Part shown: positions 8,430 to 16,593 of the stretch, piece after piece
Numbering within the stretch: the first letter of the stretch is position 1
Layout: each line of letters begins with the position of its first letter
Source: Phytohabitans maris
GTDB taxonomy: Bacteria; Actinomycetota; Actinomycetes; Mycobacteriales; Micromonosporaceae
NCBI RefSeq assembly: GCF_031085175.1
Contig: NZ_JAVHUY010000031.1
Coordinates: forward strand, 52,851 to 116,850
Direction of reading: 5' to 3'
DNA: 64,000 nt
Made by a program: the position numbers and the translations under genes
Notes under the pieces: generated by a model
What the model saw: only the letters and a program-made list of their open reading frames with translations
Database searches by the model: none
Told to the model about the DNA's origin: nothing

Positions 8430-9554
8430 GTGAGCGGCGCGGGCGGCGAGTCCGTGGCGTTGCTGTCCCGGTACGGGCGCCACCTGGCCGCCGGGGTCCG
8501 GATCGCGGTCTTCGGCCCGGTCGCGGTCGTCGGGCTGGTCCGGGCGACCGGCGAGCACGCGGCACCGACCGCGGTCGTGGTCGCCGGGGTCGGCGCCTGG
8601 AGCGCGGTGTACGTGTGGTGGCTGCTGCGCCGCACCGGCCTCTGGGCGACCGCCGTCGACGTCGCCGTGCTGGTGCTGGTCTGCCTGAGCATCTTCTGGA
8701 CCGACGCCGCCGCGCAGAGCAACGTGGGGTGGATCCGGCTGCTGGTGAGCTTCGCCTGTCTGGCGTACCAGTGGTATACGCCGCTGGCCTACGGCGTGAC
8801 GGCCACCGGGGTGGCCGCCGGGACGCTGCTGGCCGTCGTGGTGGTCACCGAGCCGGCCAGCGACGTGGTCAACGCGGCGGTCTGGGTGCTCGCCATCGCG
8901 GCGCTGTCCCGCACCGCGTGGACGCTCGTCATGCGCGGCGCCCGGAGCGCGGACCGGCTGGCCGTGGAGGCGGAGCGGGCGCGTACGGCGCGGCGGGTCG
9001 CCGAGGCGGTCCGGGCCGACGAGCGCGACCTGGTCAACGCGCTGCACGACACGGCCGCCACCACGCTGCTGATGGTCGGCAGCGGCCAGGTCCGGCCCGG
9101 GGACGGCTGGCTGCCGACGCGGGCCCGGCGCGACCTGGACATGCTGCGCGCGTACGGCCAGCAGGCACCGGCCGAGGCCGACCTGGTACGGCTGCTGCGG
9201 GCGGAGGTGGAGGCGGTCAGCCAGCTCCCGGTGCGGTTCGCCGGGCCGCCGGACCTGCCGGTGCCGTACCGGGTGGCGCGGGCGGTCGCGGACGCCGCGC
9301 GGGAGGCGCTGAACAACGTCGTCCGGCACGCCGGCGCCGGCCAGATCCAGGTGCGGCTGAGCGGTGACCCGGGCGACCTGCGGGTGGAGGTCGTCGACGA
9401 CGGCCGGGGCTTCGCGCCGGACCGGGTACCGGCGACGCGGCGGGGGCTGCGCGACTGCGTCCACGGCCGGCTGGCGGCGGTCGGCGGCGCCGCGCGGGTG
9501 GCCTCCCGGCCGGGCGCGGGCACCACCGTTTCCCTGGAGTGGCGCGATGGCTGA
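8430..9554 (+). CDS. Sensor histidine kinase, NarL type
   Basis: 374 aa from GTG 8430. Residues 20-165 form about five or six membrane segments with little periplasmic sequence, so the signal is probably sensed in or at the membrane. A short coiled linker (RLAVEAERARTARRVAEAVR) leads to the H-box with His206 (NALHDTAATTLL), the N-box with Asn295/Asn296 (REALNNVVRHA) and the G-box VVDDGRGF near residue 323, then a second glycine segment RRGLRDCVHGRLAAVGG. It should autophosphorylate and pass phosphate to the response regulator two genes downstream. Eight bases overlap the next gene. Confidence 0.9.
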   Translation: MSGAGGESVALLSRYGRHLAAGVRIAVFGPVAVVGLVRATGEHAAPTAVVVAGVGAWSAVYVWWLLRRTGLWATAVDVAVLVLVCLSIFWTDAAAQSNVGWIRLLVSFACLAYQWYTPLAYGVTATGVAAGTLLAVVVVTEPASDVVNAAVWVLAIAALSRTAWTLVMRGARSADRLAVEAERARTARRVAEAVRADERDLVNALHDTAATTLLMVGSGQVRPGDGWLPTRARRDLDMLRAYGQQAPAEADLVRLLRAEVEAVSQLPVRFAGPPDLPVPYRVARAVADAAREALNNVVRHAGAGQIQVRLSGDPGDLRVEVVDDGRGFAPDRVPATRRGLRDCVHGRLAAVGGAARVASRPGAGTTVSLEWRDG

Positions 9555-10680
9555 CGACCCCCGGATCGCCATCGAGCGGGCCACCCGGGCCCAGCTGACG
9601 TCCCGGCTGCGGGTGGGGATCCTGGCCACGGCGTCCGCGGGGCTGACGCTGCTGTGCCTGCCCAACATCGTCCGCGGCTGGGAGCACTACCAACCCGCCT
9701 GGGTACAGCTGGTGTCGTTCACGATGCTCGCCGGCGTGCTCGGCGTCGAGGCCGCCCTGGTCGTGCGCGGCCGGCTCTGGCCGGCCGCGTGGCGGTGGCC
9801 GGCGGTGGGCGTCGTGGTCCTCGCCGCGGTCCTCTCCTACTCGGCGCTCCCCCACGGCCACGCCGCGTCCGCCGGCGACTGGGTCTTCGGCGAGGCGACC
9901 TGGGTCGGGCTGGTGGTGCTGCTGAGCCGCCCGCTCCGGGTCCACCTGGCCTTCCTCGGCCTGCACTGGGGCGTCGCGCTGGCCAACATGCTGCTCACCA
10001 CCGACGTCGACCGGACGACGGTGCTGCGGTTCGCGACCGGGTCGATCGGCGTCATCGGGTACCCACTGTGCATGGCGGTGACCGCCGCCGCCTTCCGCGG
10101 GATCGCCCGGTCGGCGGCGGCCGCGAAGTGGGAGACCGAGCAGGTCGCCGCCGCCGAGGCGGCCGCGGCCGAGTCGCACCGGCGCCGGCAGCAACGCTTC
10201 GCGGACCTGGACCTGAGCACGATGCCGCTGCTGGAGGGGCTGGCCAGCGGGCGGCTGGACCCGGCCGACCCGGCCGTACGGCGGGAGTGCGCCGTCGAGG
10301 CGGCCCGGATGCGGCGGCTCTTCGCCGAGGTCGACGTCGTGCCCAACCGGCTGCTGCACGAGCTGCGGCACTGCGCGGAGGTCGCCGACCGCAAGGGCGT
10401 ACTCGTGGAGCTGGACGCCCGCGGCCAGTGGCCGGACCTGCCGCTGCCGGTCCGGCGCGACCTCACCGAGGCCCCGCTGACCGTGCTGGCCACGGCCGCC
10501 TCGTGGGCCCGGGTGACCGTGGTCGGCGGCCCCGACCTGGTCAGCGTCAACGTGCTGGCCGACTGCGGCCCGCTGGACCTGCCGCGACCGGCCGCGCCCG
10601 GCGTGCGGCTGGAGGCGTTCGGTACCGGGGAGCGGCTGTGGGTGGAGGTGCGGTGGCAGGCGACCACATCACCGCGGTGA
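9547..10680 (+). CDS. Membrane protein resembling a degenerate histidine kinase
   Basis: 377 aa from ATG 9547, overlapping the kinase gene by eight bases. The layout copies the kinase: about six hydrophobic segments (residues 20-200), then a coiled helix rich in Glu/Ala (KWETEQVAAAEAAAAESHRRR) and a C-terminal domain ending LWVEVRWQ, like the last strand of an HATPase fold. However, there is no H-box His (LSTMPLLEGLASG stands there), no N-box Asn pair (RRDLTEAPLTVLATAASWA) and no DxGxG loop. I infer a non-catalytic partner that could bind the active kinase or regulator. It sits between the kinase and the response regulator in one coupled operon. Confidence 0.7.
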   Translation: MADDPRIAIERATRAQLTSRLRVGILATASAGLTLLCLPNIVRGWEHYQPAWVQLVSFTMLAGVLGVEAALVVRGRLWPAAWRWPAVGVVVLAAVLSYSALPHGHAASAGDWVFGEATWVGLVVLLSRPLRVHLAFLGLHWGVALANMLLTTDVDRTTVLRFATGSIGVIGYPLCMAVTAAAFRGIARSAAAAKWETEQVAAAEAAAAESHRRRQQRFADLDLSTMPLLEGLASGRLDPADPAVRRECAVEAARMRRLFAEVDVVPNRLLHELRHCAEVADRKGVLVELDARGQWPDLPLPVRRDLTEAPLTVLATAASWARVTVVGGPDLVSVNVLADCGPLDLPRPAAPGVRLEAFGTGERLWVEVRWQATTSPR

Positions 10681-11321
10681 TCGTCGACGACCACGCGGCG
10701 ATCGCGGCGGGCGTGCGGTACTGGTGCGAGCGGGCGGAGCCGCCGATCGAGCTGATCGACGCGCGGGCCAGGATGGCGAACGTCTGGACCGGGCCGGGCG
10801 CGCTCGCCGACGTGGTGATCTTCGACCTGGAGCTGGTGCCCGGCAACCCGGCCTTCGGCGAGCTGCGGCGGCTGGTCGACGAGGGGCGGCGGGTGGTCGT
10901 CTACTCCCAGCACGCGGAGAGCGGCACGGTGCTGAAGTGCGTCAACCTCGGCGCGCTGGCGTACCTGACGAAGACCGAGGGGCCCGAGCATCTGGTACCG
11001 GCGATCCAGGCGGCCGCGGCCGGCCGGGCGTACACCGGGCCGTCGCTCGGCGGTGTGCTGGTCGCCGACGACGATCCCAACCGCCCCCGGCTCTCCCAGC
11101 GCGAGGTGGAGGTGCTCCGCGCCTGGTTCGCGTCCTCCTCGAAGGAGCTGGTCGCCGCCAAGCTCAAGATCAGCGTGAAGACGGTCGACACGCACATCGA
11201 ACGGGTCCGGGTGAAGTACGCCAACGTCGGCCGGGCCGCCCGTACCAAGAGCGAGCTGGTCACCCGCGCCCTCCACGACGGGCTGATCACCCTCGCCGAC
11301 CTCGGCGACTCGGCGTCCTGA
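10653..11321 (+). CDS. Response regulator, NarL/LuxR family
   Basis: 222 aa. GTG 10653 is preferred because GGAGG stands four bases upstream; GTG 10677 is an alternative. The receiver has the acidic pair VDDH (D12, D13), the phospho-acceptor Asp58 in VVIFDLEL, and the conserved Lys in YLTKTEG. The output is a GerE/LuxR HTH: LSQREVEVLRAWF, then KELVAAKLKISVKTVDTHI near residue 175. It is the cognate regulator of the NarL-type kinase at 8430 and overlaps the end of the kinase-like gene by 28 bases. The receiver is slightly compact compared with NarL, but all key residues are present. Confidence 0.9.
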   Translation: MAGDHITAVIVDDHAAIAAGVRYWCERAEPPIELIDARARMANVWTGPGALADVVIFDLELVPGNPAFGELRRLVDEGRRVVVYSQHAESGTVLKCVNLGALAYLTKTEGPEHLVPAIQAAAAGRAYTGPSLGGVLVADDDPNRPRLSQREVEVLRAWFASSSKELVAAKLKISVKTVDTHIERVRVKYANVGRAARTKSELVTRALHDGLITLADLGDSAS

Positions 11322-11327
11322 GCCGGG

Positions 11328-12641
11328 TCACCGGCGGCCGCTGTCGACCGCCTCCCCGGTCTCGTCCGGGGCGGCGGGCAGCGGCCGGAGCCGGACCCGG
11401 GTGATGGCGCGGCCGCTGATCTCGACCACCTCGGCCGTGTACCCGCTCAGCGCGACGACCTCGCCGGGGGCGGTGGGGATGTGGCCGAGCCGGCTGAGCA
11501 CCAGGCCGGCGACGGTCGTGTAGTCGCCGCTGTCCTCGCCCTCGGGCCGGTCGACGCCGATGTCGGGCAGGTCGTGGATCGGGTAGCCGCCGGCCAGCAG
11601 CAGCGAGCCGTCCTGCTCGCGGACGACCGCCTGCACGTCCCGGTCGGTCTCGTCGTAGATCTCGCCGACGATCTCCTCGACCAGGTCCTCCATGGTCACG
11701 ATCCCGTCGGTCGCGCCGCGCTCGTTGACCACCAGCGCGAACTGCTGCCGCTGCTGGCGCATCTGCCGGATCGCGTCGGTCACCCGCAGGCTGTCCGGCA
11801 TGAACAGCGCGGGGTGGGCCTGCTCGGCCACCGTCCCGGACGGGCCCAGCAGGTCGCGCAGGTGTACCACGCCGACCACGTCGTCCAGGCCGGCGAACCC
11901 GACCACCGGCGCCCGGGAGTGCCCCGAGGCGGTCAGCTCCCGCACGGCCCGCTGCACCGGCGTGCCGGCCGGCAGCGTGAACACGTCCCGGCGCGGTACC
12001 AGCACCTCGCGCAGGATCCGCTCCGCCACCTCGAACGCGCCACTGATGATCAACCGCTGGTCCGGGGAGATGCCGCGCTGCGCGGCGACCATGTCCCGCA
12101 GCTCCTCGGTGGTGACCTCCTCGCGGCCCGCCTCCGGGTCGGCCCCGGCCAGCCGCACGACGAGGTTGGTGGCCCGGCCCAGCAGCCACACCACCGGCCG
12201 GGAGAGCGCGGACAGGGCGTCCAGCGGGCGGGCGGCCAGCAGCGCCCACCCCTCGGCGCGCTGCATCGCGATCCGCTTCGGCGCCAGCTCACCCAGGACC
12301 AGGGTGATGAAGCTCAGCACGACCGTGACCAGCACGATCGCCACCGGCCGGGCGGCCGAGCCGAGGAAGCCCAGCGGGCCGAGCAGCGGCTGCGCCAGCG
12401 ACACCGCCGCGGCGGCCGAGGCGAGGAACCCGGCGAGCGTGATGCCGATCTGGATGGTGGCCAGGAACCGGTTGGGGTCGCGGGCCAGGCGGGCCAGCAC
12501 CCGGCCGCCGCGGGAGGTGCGCTCCAGCCGCCGGATCTGCGACTCGCGCAGCGACACCAGCGCCATCTCGCTGCCGGCGAAGGCCGCGTTGACCAGTACC
12601 AGGACAAGGACGAGCGCCACCTGTAGCCAGTAGCCGTCCAC
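11328..12641 (-). CDS. CNNM/CorC (hemolysin) family membrane protein
   Basis: 437 aa from a GTG at 12641, chosen because the next residues (DGYWLQVALVLVLVLVNAAF) form the first membrane helix of the DUF21 domain. Order: DUF21 with four hydrophobic segments (about 5-190, including GSEMALVSLRESQIRRLE and LGELAPKRIA), two CBS repeats (about 205-330), and a CorC_HlyC C-terminal domain (DLVEEIVGEIYDETD, then GGYPIHDLPDIGVD). Family members take part in Mg2+/Co2+ movement or its sensing. It is convergent with the response-regulator gene, with six bases between the stops. Confidence 0.9.
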   Translation of the reverse strand: MDGYWLQVALVLVLVLVNAAFAGSEMALVSLRESQIRRLERTSRGGRVLARLARDPNRFLATIQIGITLAGFLASAAAAVSLAQPLLGPLGFLGSAARPVAIVLVTVVLSFITLVLGELAPKRIAMQRAEGWALLAARPLDALSALSRPVVWLLGRATNLVVRLAGADPEAGREEVTTEELRDMVAAQRGISPDQRLIISGAFEVAERILREVLVPRRDVFTLPAGTPVQRAVRELTASGHSRAPVVGFAGLDDVVGVVHLRDLLGPSGTVAEQAHPALFMPDSLRVTDAIRQMRQQRQQFALVVNERGATDGIVTMEDLVEEIVGEIYDETDRDVQAVVREQDGSLLLAGGYPIHDLPDIGVDRPEGEDSGDYTTVAGLVLSRLGHIPTAPGEVVALSGYTAEVVEISGRAITRVRLRPLPAAPDETGEAVDSGRR

Positions 12642-12802
12642 GACGCCCGCATCCTCTCGCCCGGCGGACCGGGGGGAACCTTCACGGTAGCCAGTTACCC
12701 GCCCGGTCACCAGCGCGGCGCGTCCCCACGGCGGGTGTGCGGGTTCACTACTGTGCGACCAGCGGCAGACTGCCGCCACGCCATCGCGGAGGTGACCCCA
12801 GG

Positions 12803-13978
12803 GTGTCCGAGCAGGTCCCGACGATCGCACCCGATCCCGACCAGACCCGGGCCGCGGAGCCGGTCCCCGCGCCCCGGCCGGCCGAGCCCGACCCGCCACC
12901 CGCGGCGGACGCCGAAAGCGAAAACGAGAGTCGCTTCGGCAAGCCCGGTGCGCCGCTGTCCCGTTCCCCGTTCGTGATCGGTTTCACCGCCGGCCTGGGC
13001 CTGTTGCTGGCCTACGTCCTGTTTCTGCTCGTCCAGGACGCCGCCTCCATCCTCATCCTGATCTTCATCGCGCTGTTCCTCGCCGTCGGCCTCAACCCCG
13101 CGGTGGTACGGCTGCAACGCTGGGGGCTGCCGCGCGGCCTGGCGGTGGCCGGCGTCGGCCTAGGCGTGCTGATCCTGCTCGCCGCGGGGCTGCTCGCCCT
13201 GGTACCGCCCATCGTCACGCAAACCGGCGCATTGGTCGAAAACCTCCCGGACTACATCGACGAGATGCGGCGCAGCGAGACCTTGCGCGACCTCAACGAC
13301 CAGTACCAGATCATCGACCGGCTCCAGTCCGCCGCCACCGCGTCGAACATGACCAAGGCCGCGGGCGGGGTGCTCGGCGGCGCCCAGGTCGTCTTCGGCG
13401 CGCTCTTCAACGTCCTCACCGTCGTCGTGCTGACCATCTACTTCCTGGCCGCCTTCGACCGGCTCCGGCTCGGCGCGTACAAGCTCGTCCCCGCCTCCCG
13501 CCGCGTCCGGGTGCAGGCGATCGGCGACGAGATCCTGGCCAAGGTCGGCGCGTTCATGGCCGGAGCCCTCGCCATCGCGCTCATCGCCGGCGTGTCGACC
13601 TGGGTGTTCCTCATGATCGTCGGCGTCACGTACCCGTTCGCGCTCGCCGTCGTGGTCGCGGTCTGCGACCTGATCCCCCAGGTCGGCGCCACCCTGGGCG
13701 CCGTCGTGGTCAGCGCGGTCGGCTTCGCCACCAGCGGGGTGAGCGTCGGCATCGCCTGCGTCGTCTTCTTCGTCGTGTACCAGCAGGTGGAGAACTTCGT
13801 CATCTACCCCAAGGTGATGCGCCGCGCGGTCAAGGTCAGCGACCTCGCCGCGATCCTCGCCGCCCTGCTCGGCATCGCCCTGCTCGGCGTCGTCGGCGCC
13901 CTCATCGCGATCCCCGCGGTCGCGGCCGTCCAGCTCGTCGTCCGCGAGGTGGTGCTGCCCCGCCAGGAACGCGGCTGA
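12803..13978 (+). CDS. AI-2E family (PerM-like) transporter
   Basis: 391 aa. I chose GTG 12803, which follows GGAGGTGA; the upstream extension lacks coding character. A proline/acid-rich cytoplasmic tail (about 1-55) precedes about seven hydrophobic segments typical of the AI-2E transporter fold (FVIGFTAGLGLLLAYVLFLL, ALFLAVGLNPAVVRLQRWGL, PFALAVVVAVCDLIPQVGAT, QQVENFVIYPKVMRRAV). The PQVGAT and Q-x-x-E-N-x-x-I-x-P-x-x-x-x-x-x-V signatures are intact. Family members export small molecules or ions; the substrate here is unknown. It is divergent from the CNNM gene, so 12642-12802 should hold both promoters. Confidence 0.85.
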   Translation: MSEQVPTIAPDPDQTRAAEPVPAPRPAEPDPPPAADAESENESRFGKPGAPLSRSPFVIGFTAGLGLLLAYVLFLLVQDAASILILIFIALFLAVGLNPAVVRLQRWGLPRGLAVAGVGLGVLILLAAGLLALVPPIVTQTGALVENLPDYIDEMRRSETLRDLNDQYQIIDRLQSAATASNMTKAAGGVLGGAQVVFGALFNVLTVVVLTIYFLAAFDRLRLGAYKLVPASRRVRVQAIGDEILAKVGAFMAGALAIALIAGVSTWVFLMIVGVTYPFALAVVVAVCDLIPQVGATLGAVVVSAVGFATSGVSVGIACVVFFVVYQQVENFVIYPKVMRRAVKVSDLAAILAALLGIALLGVVGALIAIPAVAAVQLVVREVVLPRQERG

Positions 13979-14096
13979 CCGGCGGACCCCGCCCGTCGCG
14001 GCGGCGGCCGCTCGACCGGCTGCGGTACCGTGACCGTCTGGTGTGCCGGGAAGCCTGGTCGGCGATGTCGCCGCACATCGAGCCGGGGAGCCCGCC

Positions 14097-15077
14097 TTGC
14101 CTGTTCAGATCCTGCTCGCCGTCGCCGGCCTGGCGTTGCTCACCGTCGCCGCCGACCACCTCGTGCTGGGCTCGTCCCGGCTGGCGCGACGGCTGCGGAT
14201 CAGCCCGGTCGTGGTCGGGGTGGTCGTCATCGGCTTCGGCACCTCGGCGCCGGAGCTTCTCGTGTCCGGTGTGGCGGCGGCGCGCGGCGACACCGGGATC
14301 GCGGTGGGCAACATCGTCGGCTCCAACATCCTCAACCTCACCCTGATCCTCGGCGTGGCGGCGCTGATCGCCCCGGTGGCGGTCACCTCCGAGGTACTCC
14401 GCCGCGAGGTGCCGCTCGCCGTCGGCGCGGTGGCCGCCTTCGCGTTGCTGGCCTGGGCCGGGCTCGGCTGGGTCACCGGCACCGTGCTCGCCGCCGCGAC
14501 GCTCGGCGCGCTGGCGCTGCTGGTGCGCTGGGCCCGCCAGACCCCCGGCAACCAGGAGCTCGCCGCGGACGTGGCCGAGTTCACCGAGGCACCGGCCGCC
14601 CTGGACGTACCGACGCCGCCCCGGCGCCTGCCCGAGTGGTTCGAACCCGTCCGCGCGGTGGTCGGCCTGGCCGGCGTACTGGCGGGGGCCCAGCTGCTGG
14701 TCGCCAACGCCTCCGCGATCGCCGCCGACCTCGGCGTCTCGCAGGTGCTCATCGGCTTCACGGTCGTCGCGGTCGGCACCTCCCTGCCGGAGCTCGTCAC
14801 CGCCGTACAGGCCCAGCGGCACGACGAGTCGGAGCTGCTGGTCGGAAACCTCTTCGGCAGCAACCTGTTCAACAGCCTCGCCGCCGGCTCGGTCGTCGGG
14901 TTCGCCTCCGGCGCGGCCGAGTCGGCCACGGTCGGCGTCTCCCTGCTCGTGGCGATGCTCCTCATTGGAGGGTTCGCCTGGGCCCTGCTGCGCCGCGGCC
15001 TGACCCTGACCCGCGTCGAAGGCGCCGTGCTGCTGGGCGCCTACGCCCTGACGCTGCCGATGCTGCTCTCCGGCTGA
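14097..15077 (+). CDS. Calcium/sodium antiporter (CaCA family)
   Basis: About 326 aa. TTG 14097 is my start because GGGGAG lies six bases upstream and the protein then begins LPVQILLAVAGLALLTVAAD; GTG 14043 would add 18 residues. Two Na_Ca_ex repeats are plain: GFGTSAPELLVS with GNIVGSNILNLTLILG (first alpha repeat, about residues 45-85) and AVGTSLPELVTA with GNLFGSNLFNSLAAG (second, about 220-265). The central cytoplasmic loop (about 160-195) is short, as in YrbG-type exchangers. It should exchange Ca2+ for Na+ or H+ across the membrane. It stands alone, about 120 bases after the AI-2E gene. Confidence 0.88.
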   Translation: MPVQILLAVAGLALLTVAADHLVLGSSRLARRLRISPVVVGVVVIGFGTSAPELLVSGVAAARGDTGIAVGNIVGSNILNLTLILGVAALIAPVAVTSEVLRREVPLAVGAVAAFALLAWAGLGWVTGTVLAAATLGALALLVRWARQTPGNQELAADVAEFTEAPAALDVPTPPRRLPEWFEPVRAVVGLAGVLAGAQLLVANASAIAADLGVSQVLIGFTVVAVGTSLPELVTAVQAQRHDESELLVGNLFGSNLFNSLAAGSVVGFASGAAESATVGVSLLVAMLLIGGFAWALLRRGLTLTRVEGAVLLGAYALTLPMLLSG

Positions 15078-15216
15078 GCCCGGCGTCTCACGACCGATGC
15101 CGACGAGGTGATCGCCGAGGCCCACCGCGCGGAGTGGAGCCGGGTGGTCGCGAGCGGGTGGCCGCCGTCGTCGACGACGCGTTGGCCTGGTGGGTCGGAC
15201 CGGCGTCCTGGCGGTT

Positions 15217-15232
15217 TGTCATGGGACTGTCA
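15217..15232 (+). promoter_or_regulatory. TGTCA direct repeat with 11-bp period
   Basis: TGTCATGGGACTGTCA contains two TGTCA units spaced by one helical turn. The near-identical TGTCACGGGACTGTCA stands in inverse orientation upstream of the STAS gene at 16405-16420. The shared block suggests one regulator for the HesB-like and STAS genes; this is inference from two sites only. Confidence 0.4.
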
Positions 15233-15267
15233 CACGACTGCGGAGCTACCGCCATACCGCGAAAAGA

Positions 15268-15421
15268 GGCTGGACGCGCTCCAGATCGTGACGTCCAGCC
15301 CGCGGAGGTTCCACGTGAGTACCCCAGCCCTGGCCGAAACGCCGCCACGGCTGGCGCGATGACGATGGCGCCCTCGAGCCCTCACCCCGCCCCTTCCCAT
15401 CCCCCACCGGGCGGGGTGAGG
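15268..15421 (+). promoter_or_regulatory. Structured leader of the HesB-like gene
   Basis: The 495-base gap 15078-15573 has no convincing gene. It holds, in order, the TGTCA box (15217-15232), a perfect 9-bp stem (15268-15276 with 15292-15300), a ribosome-binding site GGAGG at 15304 serving a 15-codon ORF, and a perfect 13-bp stem (15380-15392 with 15409-15421, 16-base loop). The second stem has no T-run, so it is not a classic terminator. The order hairpin, mini-ORF, hairpin recalls an attenuator, but no regulatory codons stand out. Confidence 0.4.
15315..15362 (+). CDS. 15-residue leader-like ORF
   Basis: GTG 15315 follows GGAGG at an ideal six-base spacing and encodes MSTPALAETPPRLAR (initiator read as Met), then TGA. 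The strength of the ribosome-binding site is the only argument that it is translated. It may be a leader peptide or the surviving 5' end of a deleted gene. The ATG overlapping its stop (15359) opens a Pro/Ala/Arg-rich frame that does not look like a protein. Confidence 0.3.
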   Translation: MSTPALAETPPRLAR

Positions 15422-15573
15422 CAGGCGCCGCGACCGTCCACCGCCGCCCGGGGCCGCGCCCGGCTGGGCTGGGCCGGACGCGCCAGCGCGTCGACGGCCC
15501 CGTCCGCGCATCCCGCCGCGCCCGCGCGGACGGCAGCACCCGAACCGACAGAAAGGCAAGGAGTTCCGCACGA

Positions 15574-15855
15574 ATGCTCACCCTCACCGACAACGCGATC
15601 GGCCTCATCCGCCGGCTCACCGACCGGCCCGGGGTACCCAACCAGGCCGGCCTGCGCATAGCGTCCGGATCAGCCGCGGGCGCGCTCACCGTCGGGGTCG
15701 TCAGCGGCCCACTCGACGGCGACCACGTGCTCGACTCCTTCGGCGCGCGGCTGTTTCTCGACGCGGAGGCCGTCCGCGCCTTGGACGACAAGGCGCTCGA
15801 CGCGGCCGTCCGGGACGGCACGGTCACCTTCACCGTGACCGACCAGCCCGAGTGA
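15574..15855 (+). CDS. HesB/IscA-like small protein lacking cysteines
   Basis: 93 aa from ATG 15574 with AAGGAG upstream. The N-terminal half (MLTLTDNAIGLIRRLTDRPG, then AGLRIASG) follows the start of HesB/IscA-type Fe-S biogenesis proteins, and the body continues with GPLDGDHVLDSFGARLFLDAEA, matching the beta-rich core. The protein has no cysteine at all, whereas IscA scaffolds need one in the core and two near the C-terminus. It therefore should not carry an Fe-S cluster in the usual way. Such cysteine-free relatives are common in actinobacteria; I know of no defined role. Confidence 0.7.
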   Translation: MLTLTDNAIGLIRRLTDRPGVPNQAGLRIASGSAAGALTVGVVSGPLDGDHVLDSFGARLFLDAEAVRALDDKALDAAVRDGTVTFTVTDQPE

Positions 15856-15873
15856 CGACTCGTACGGCACCAT

Positions 15874-15905
15874 CCGCCGGTCACGCGCCCGCGCGTGACC
15901 GGCGG
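15874..15905. terminator. Bidirectional hairpin between HesB-like and STAS genes
   Basis: A perfect 14-bp stem (15874-15887 with 15892-15905) with a four-base CCCG loop lies between two convergent stops. It has no U-tract, as is common for high-GC actinobacterial terminators. Confidence 0.6.
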
Positions 15906-15960
15906 CACCAATGACCGGCTGACAGGACGATCGCCGGCGGCTTGTCGCGGACCGGTGTCG

Positions 15961-16332
15961 TCACGGCGCGCTCCTGATCGGCTCCGTCGTCACCCCGGGG
16001 CTCGGCACCTCCTCGGGCACCACGTGCAGCACCTGCTCCACCCGAGCGATCCGCAGGATCCGCCGCAGCCGCGCAGAGGGCGCCCGCAGCGTGAGGTCCG
16101 CGCCGGCCCGCAGCAGCTGGCGGTGCACGTCGAGGAGAAGAGCGACGCCGGCCGCGTCGATCCCGACGCAGCGGGCCATGTCCACCACCAGCCGGTCCGG
16201 GCTCAGCCGCACCGCCGTGTCCAGCGCCGCCCGCACCGGGGCCAGGCAGGTGAGGTCCAGGGGGCCGGCCACGTAGATCTCCACGACCGGCACCGACACC
16301 GGTCCGGCACCCGGTCGCGCAACCGCACTCAC
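15961..16332 (-). CDS. STAS-domain protein (anti-sigma factor antagonist-like)
   Basis: 123 aa from GTG 16332. The STAS fold is recognisable: VEIYVAGPLDLTCLAPVRAA, RLVVDMARCVGIDAAGVALL, and the last strand with EQVLHVVP. In SpoIIAA-type antagonists the D-S-S-G loop carries the phosphorylated Ser; here it is D59-A-A-G62, so the phosphorylation site is missing. That leaves either a constitutively active antagonist or a non-switching STAS role. No anti-sigma kinase or sigma factor gene lies nearby. The TGTCA repeat at 16405-16420 is about 73 bases upstream of the start. Confidence 0.75.
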   Translation of the reverse strand: MSAVARPGAGPVSVPVVEIYVAGPLDLTCLAPVRAALDTAVRLSPDRLVVDMARCVGIDAAGVALLLDVHRQLLRAGADLTLRAPSARLRRILRIARVEQVLHVVPEEVPSPGVTTEPIRSAP

Positions 16333-16404
16333 CCCGCGCCCCCTCCACCTCGGCCGTACCGGACCAGCCTGGTCGGGCCGTGTGGAGCTGCCTTCGCGGA
16401 ACCA

Positions 16405-16420
16405 TGACAGTCCCGTGACA
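16405..16420 (-). promoter_or_regulatory. TGTCA direct repeat upstream of STAS gene
   Basis: On the minus strand the sequence reads TGTCACGGGACTGTCA, differing in one base from the block at 15217-15232. It lies upstream of the STAS start, in promoter distance. The two matches within 1.2 kb are the evidence; no consensus binding protein is known to me for it. Confidence 0.4.
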
Positions 16421-16593
16421 ACCAGCTACGACGCCGTCCCGTCCGGCGCGGCCGACCCGGCCGTTGGCCTCCGCGGGGAGCCGGTAGCCGTCCAGTGGTC
16501 CGTGCGCCCGGGAACCCTTCACCACCGCGCCGCCGGCGGGCGGACGGATGTGTGTGCGGGAAGCTCTCGAGCTGCCCCGTCTGCGCTCCCCTC

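Noticed and set aside
15359..15661. A 100-codon ORF coupled to the 15-codon leader ORF
   Set aside because: Pro/Ala/Arg/Ser-rich without features, and it runs into the HesB-like gene in another frame.
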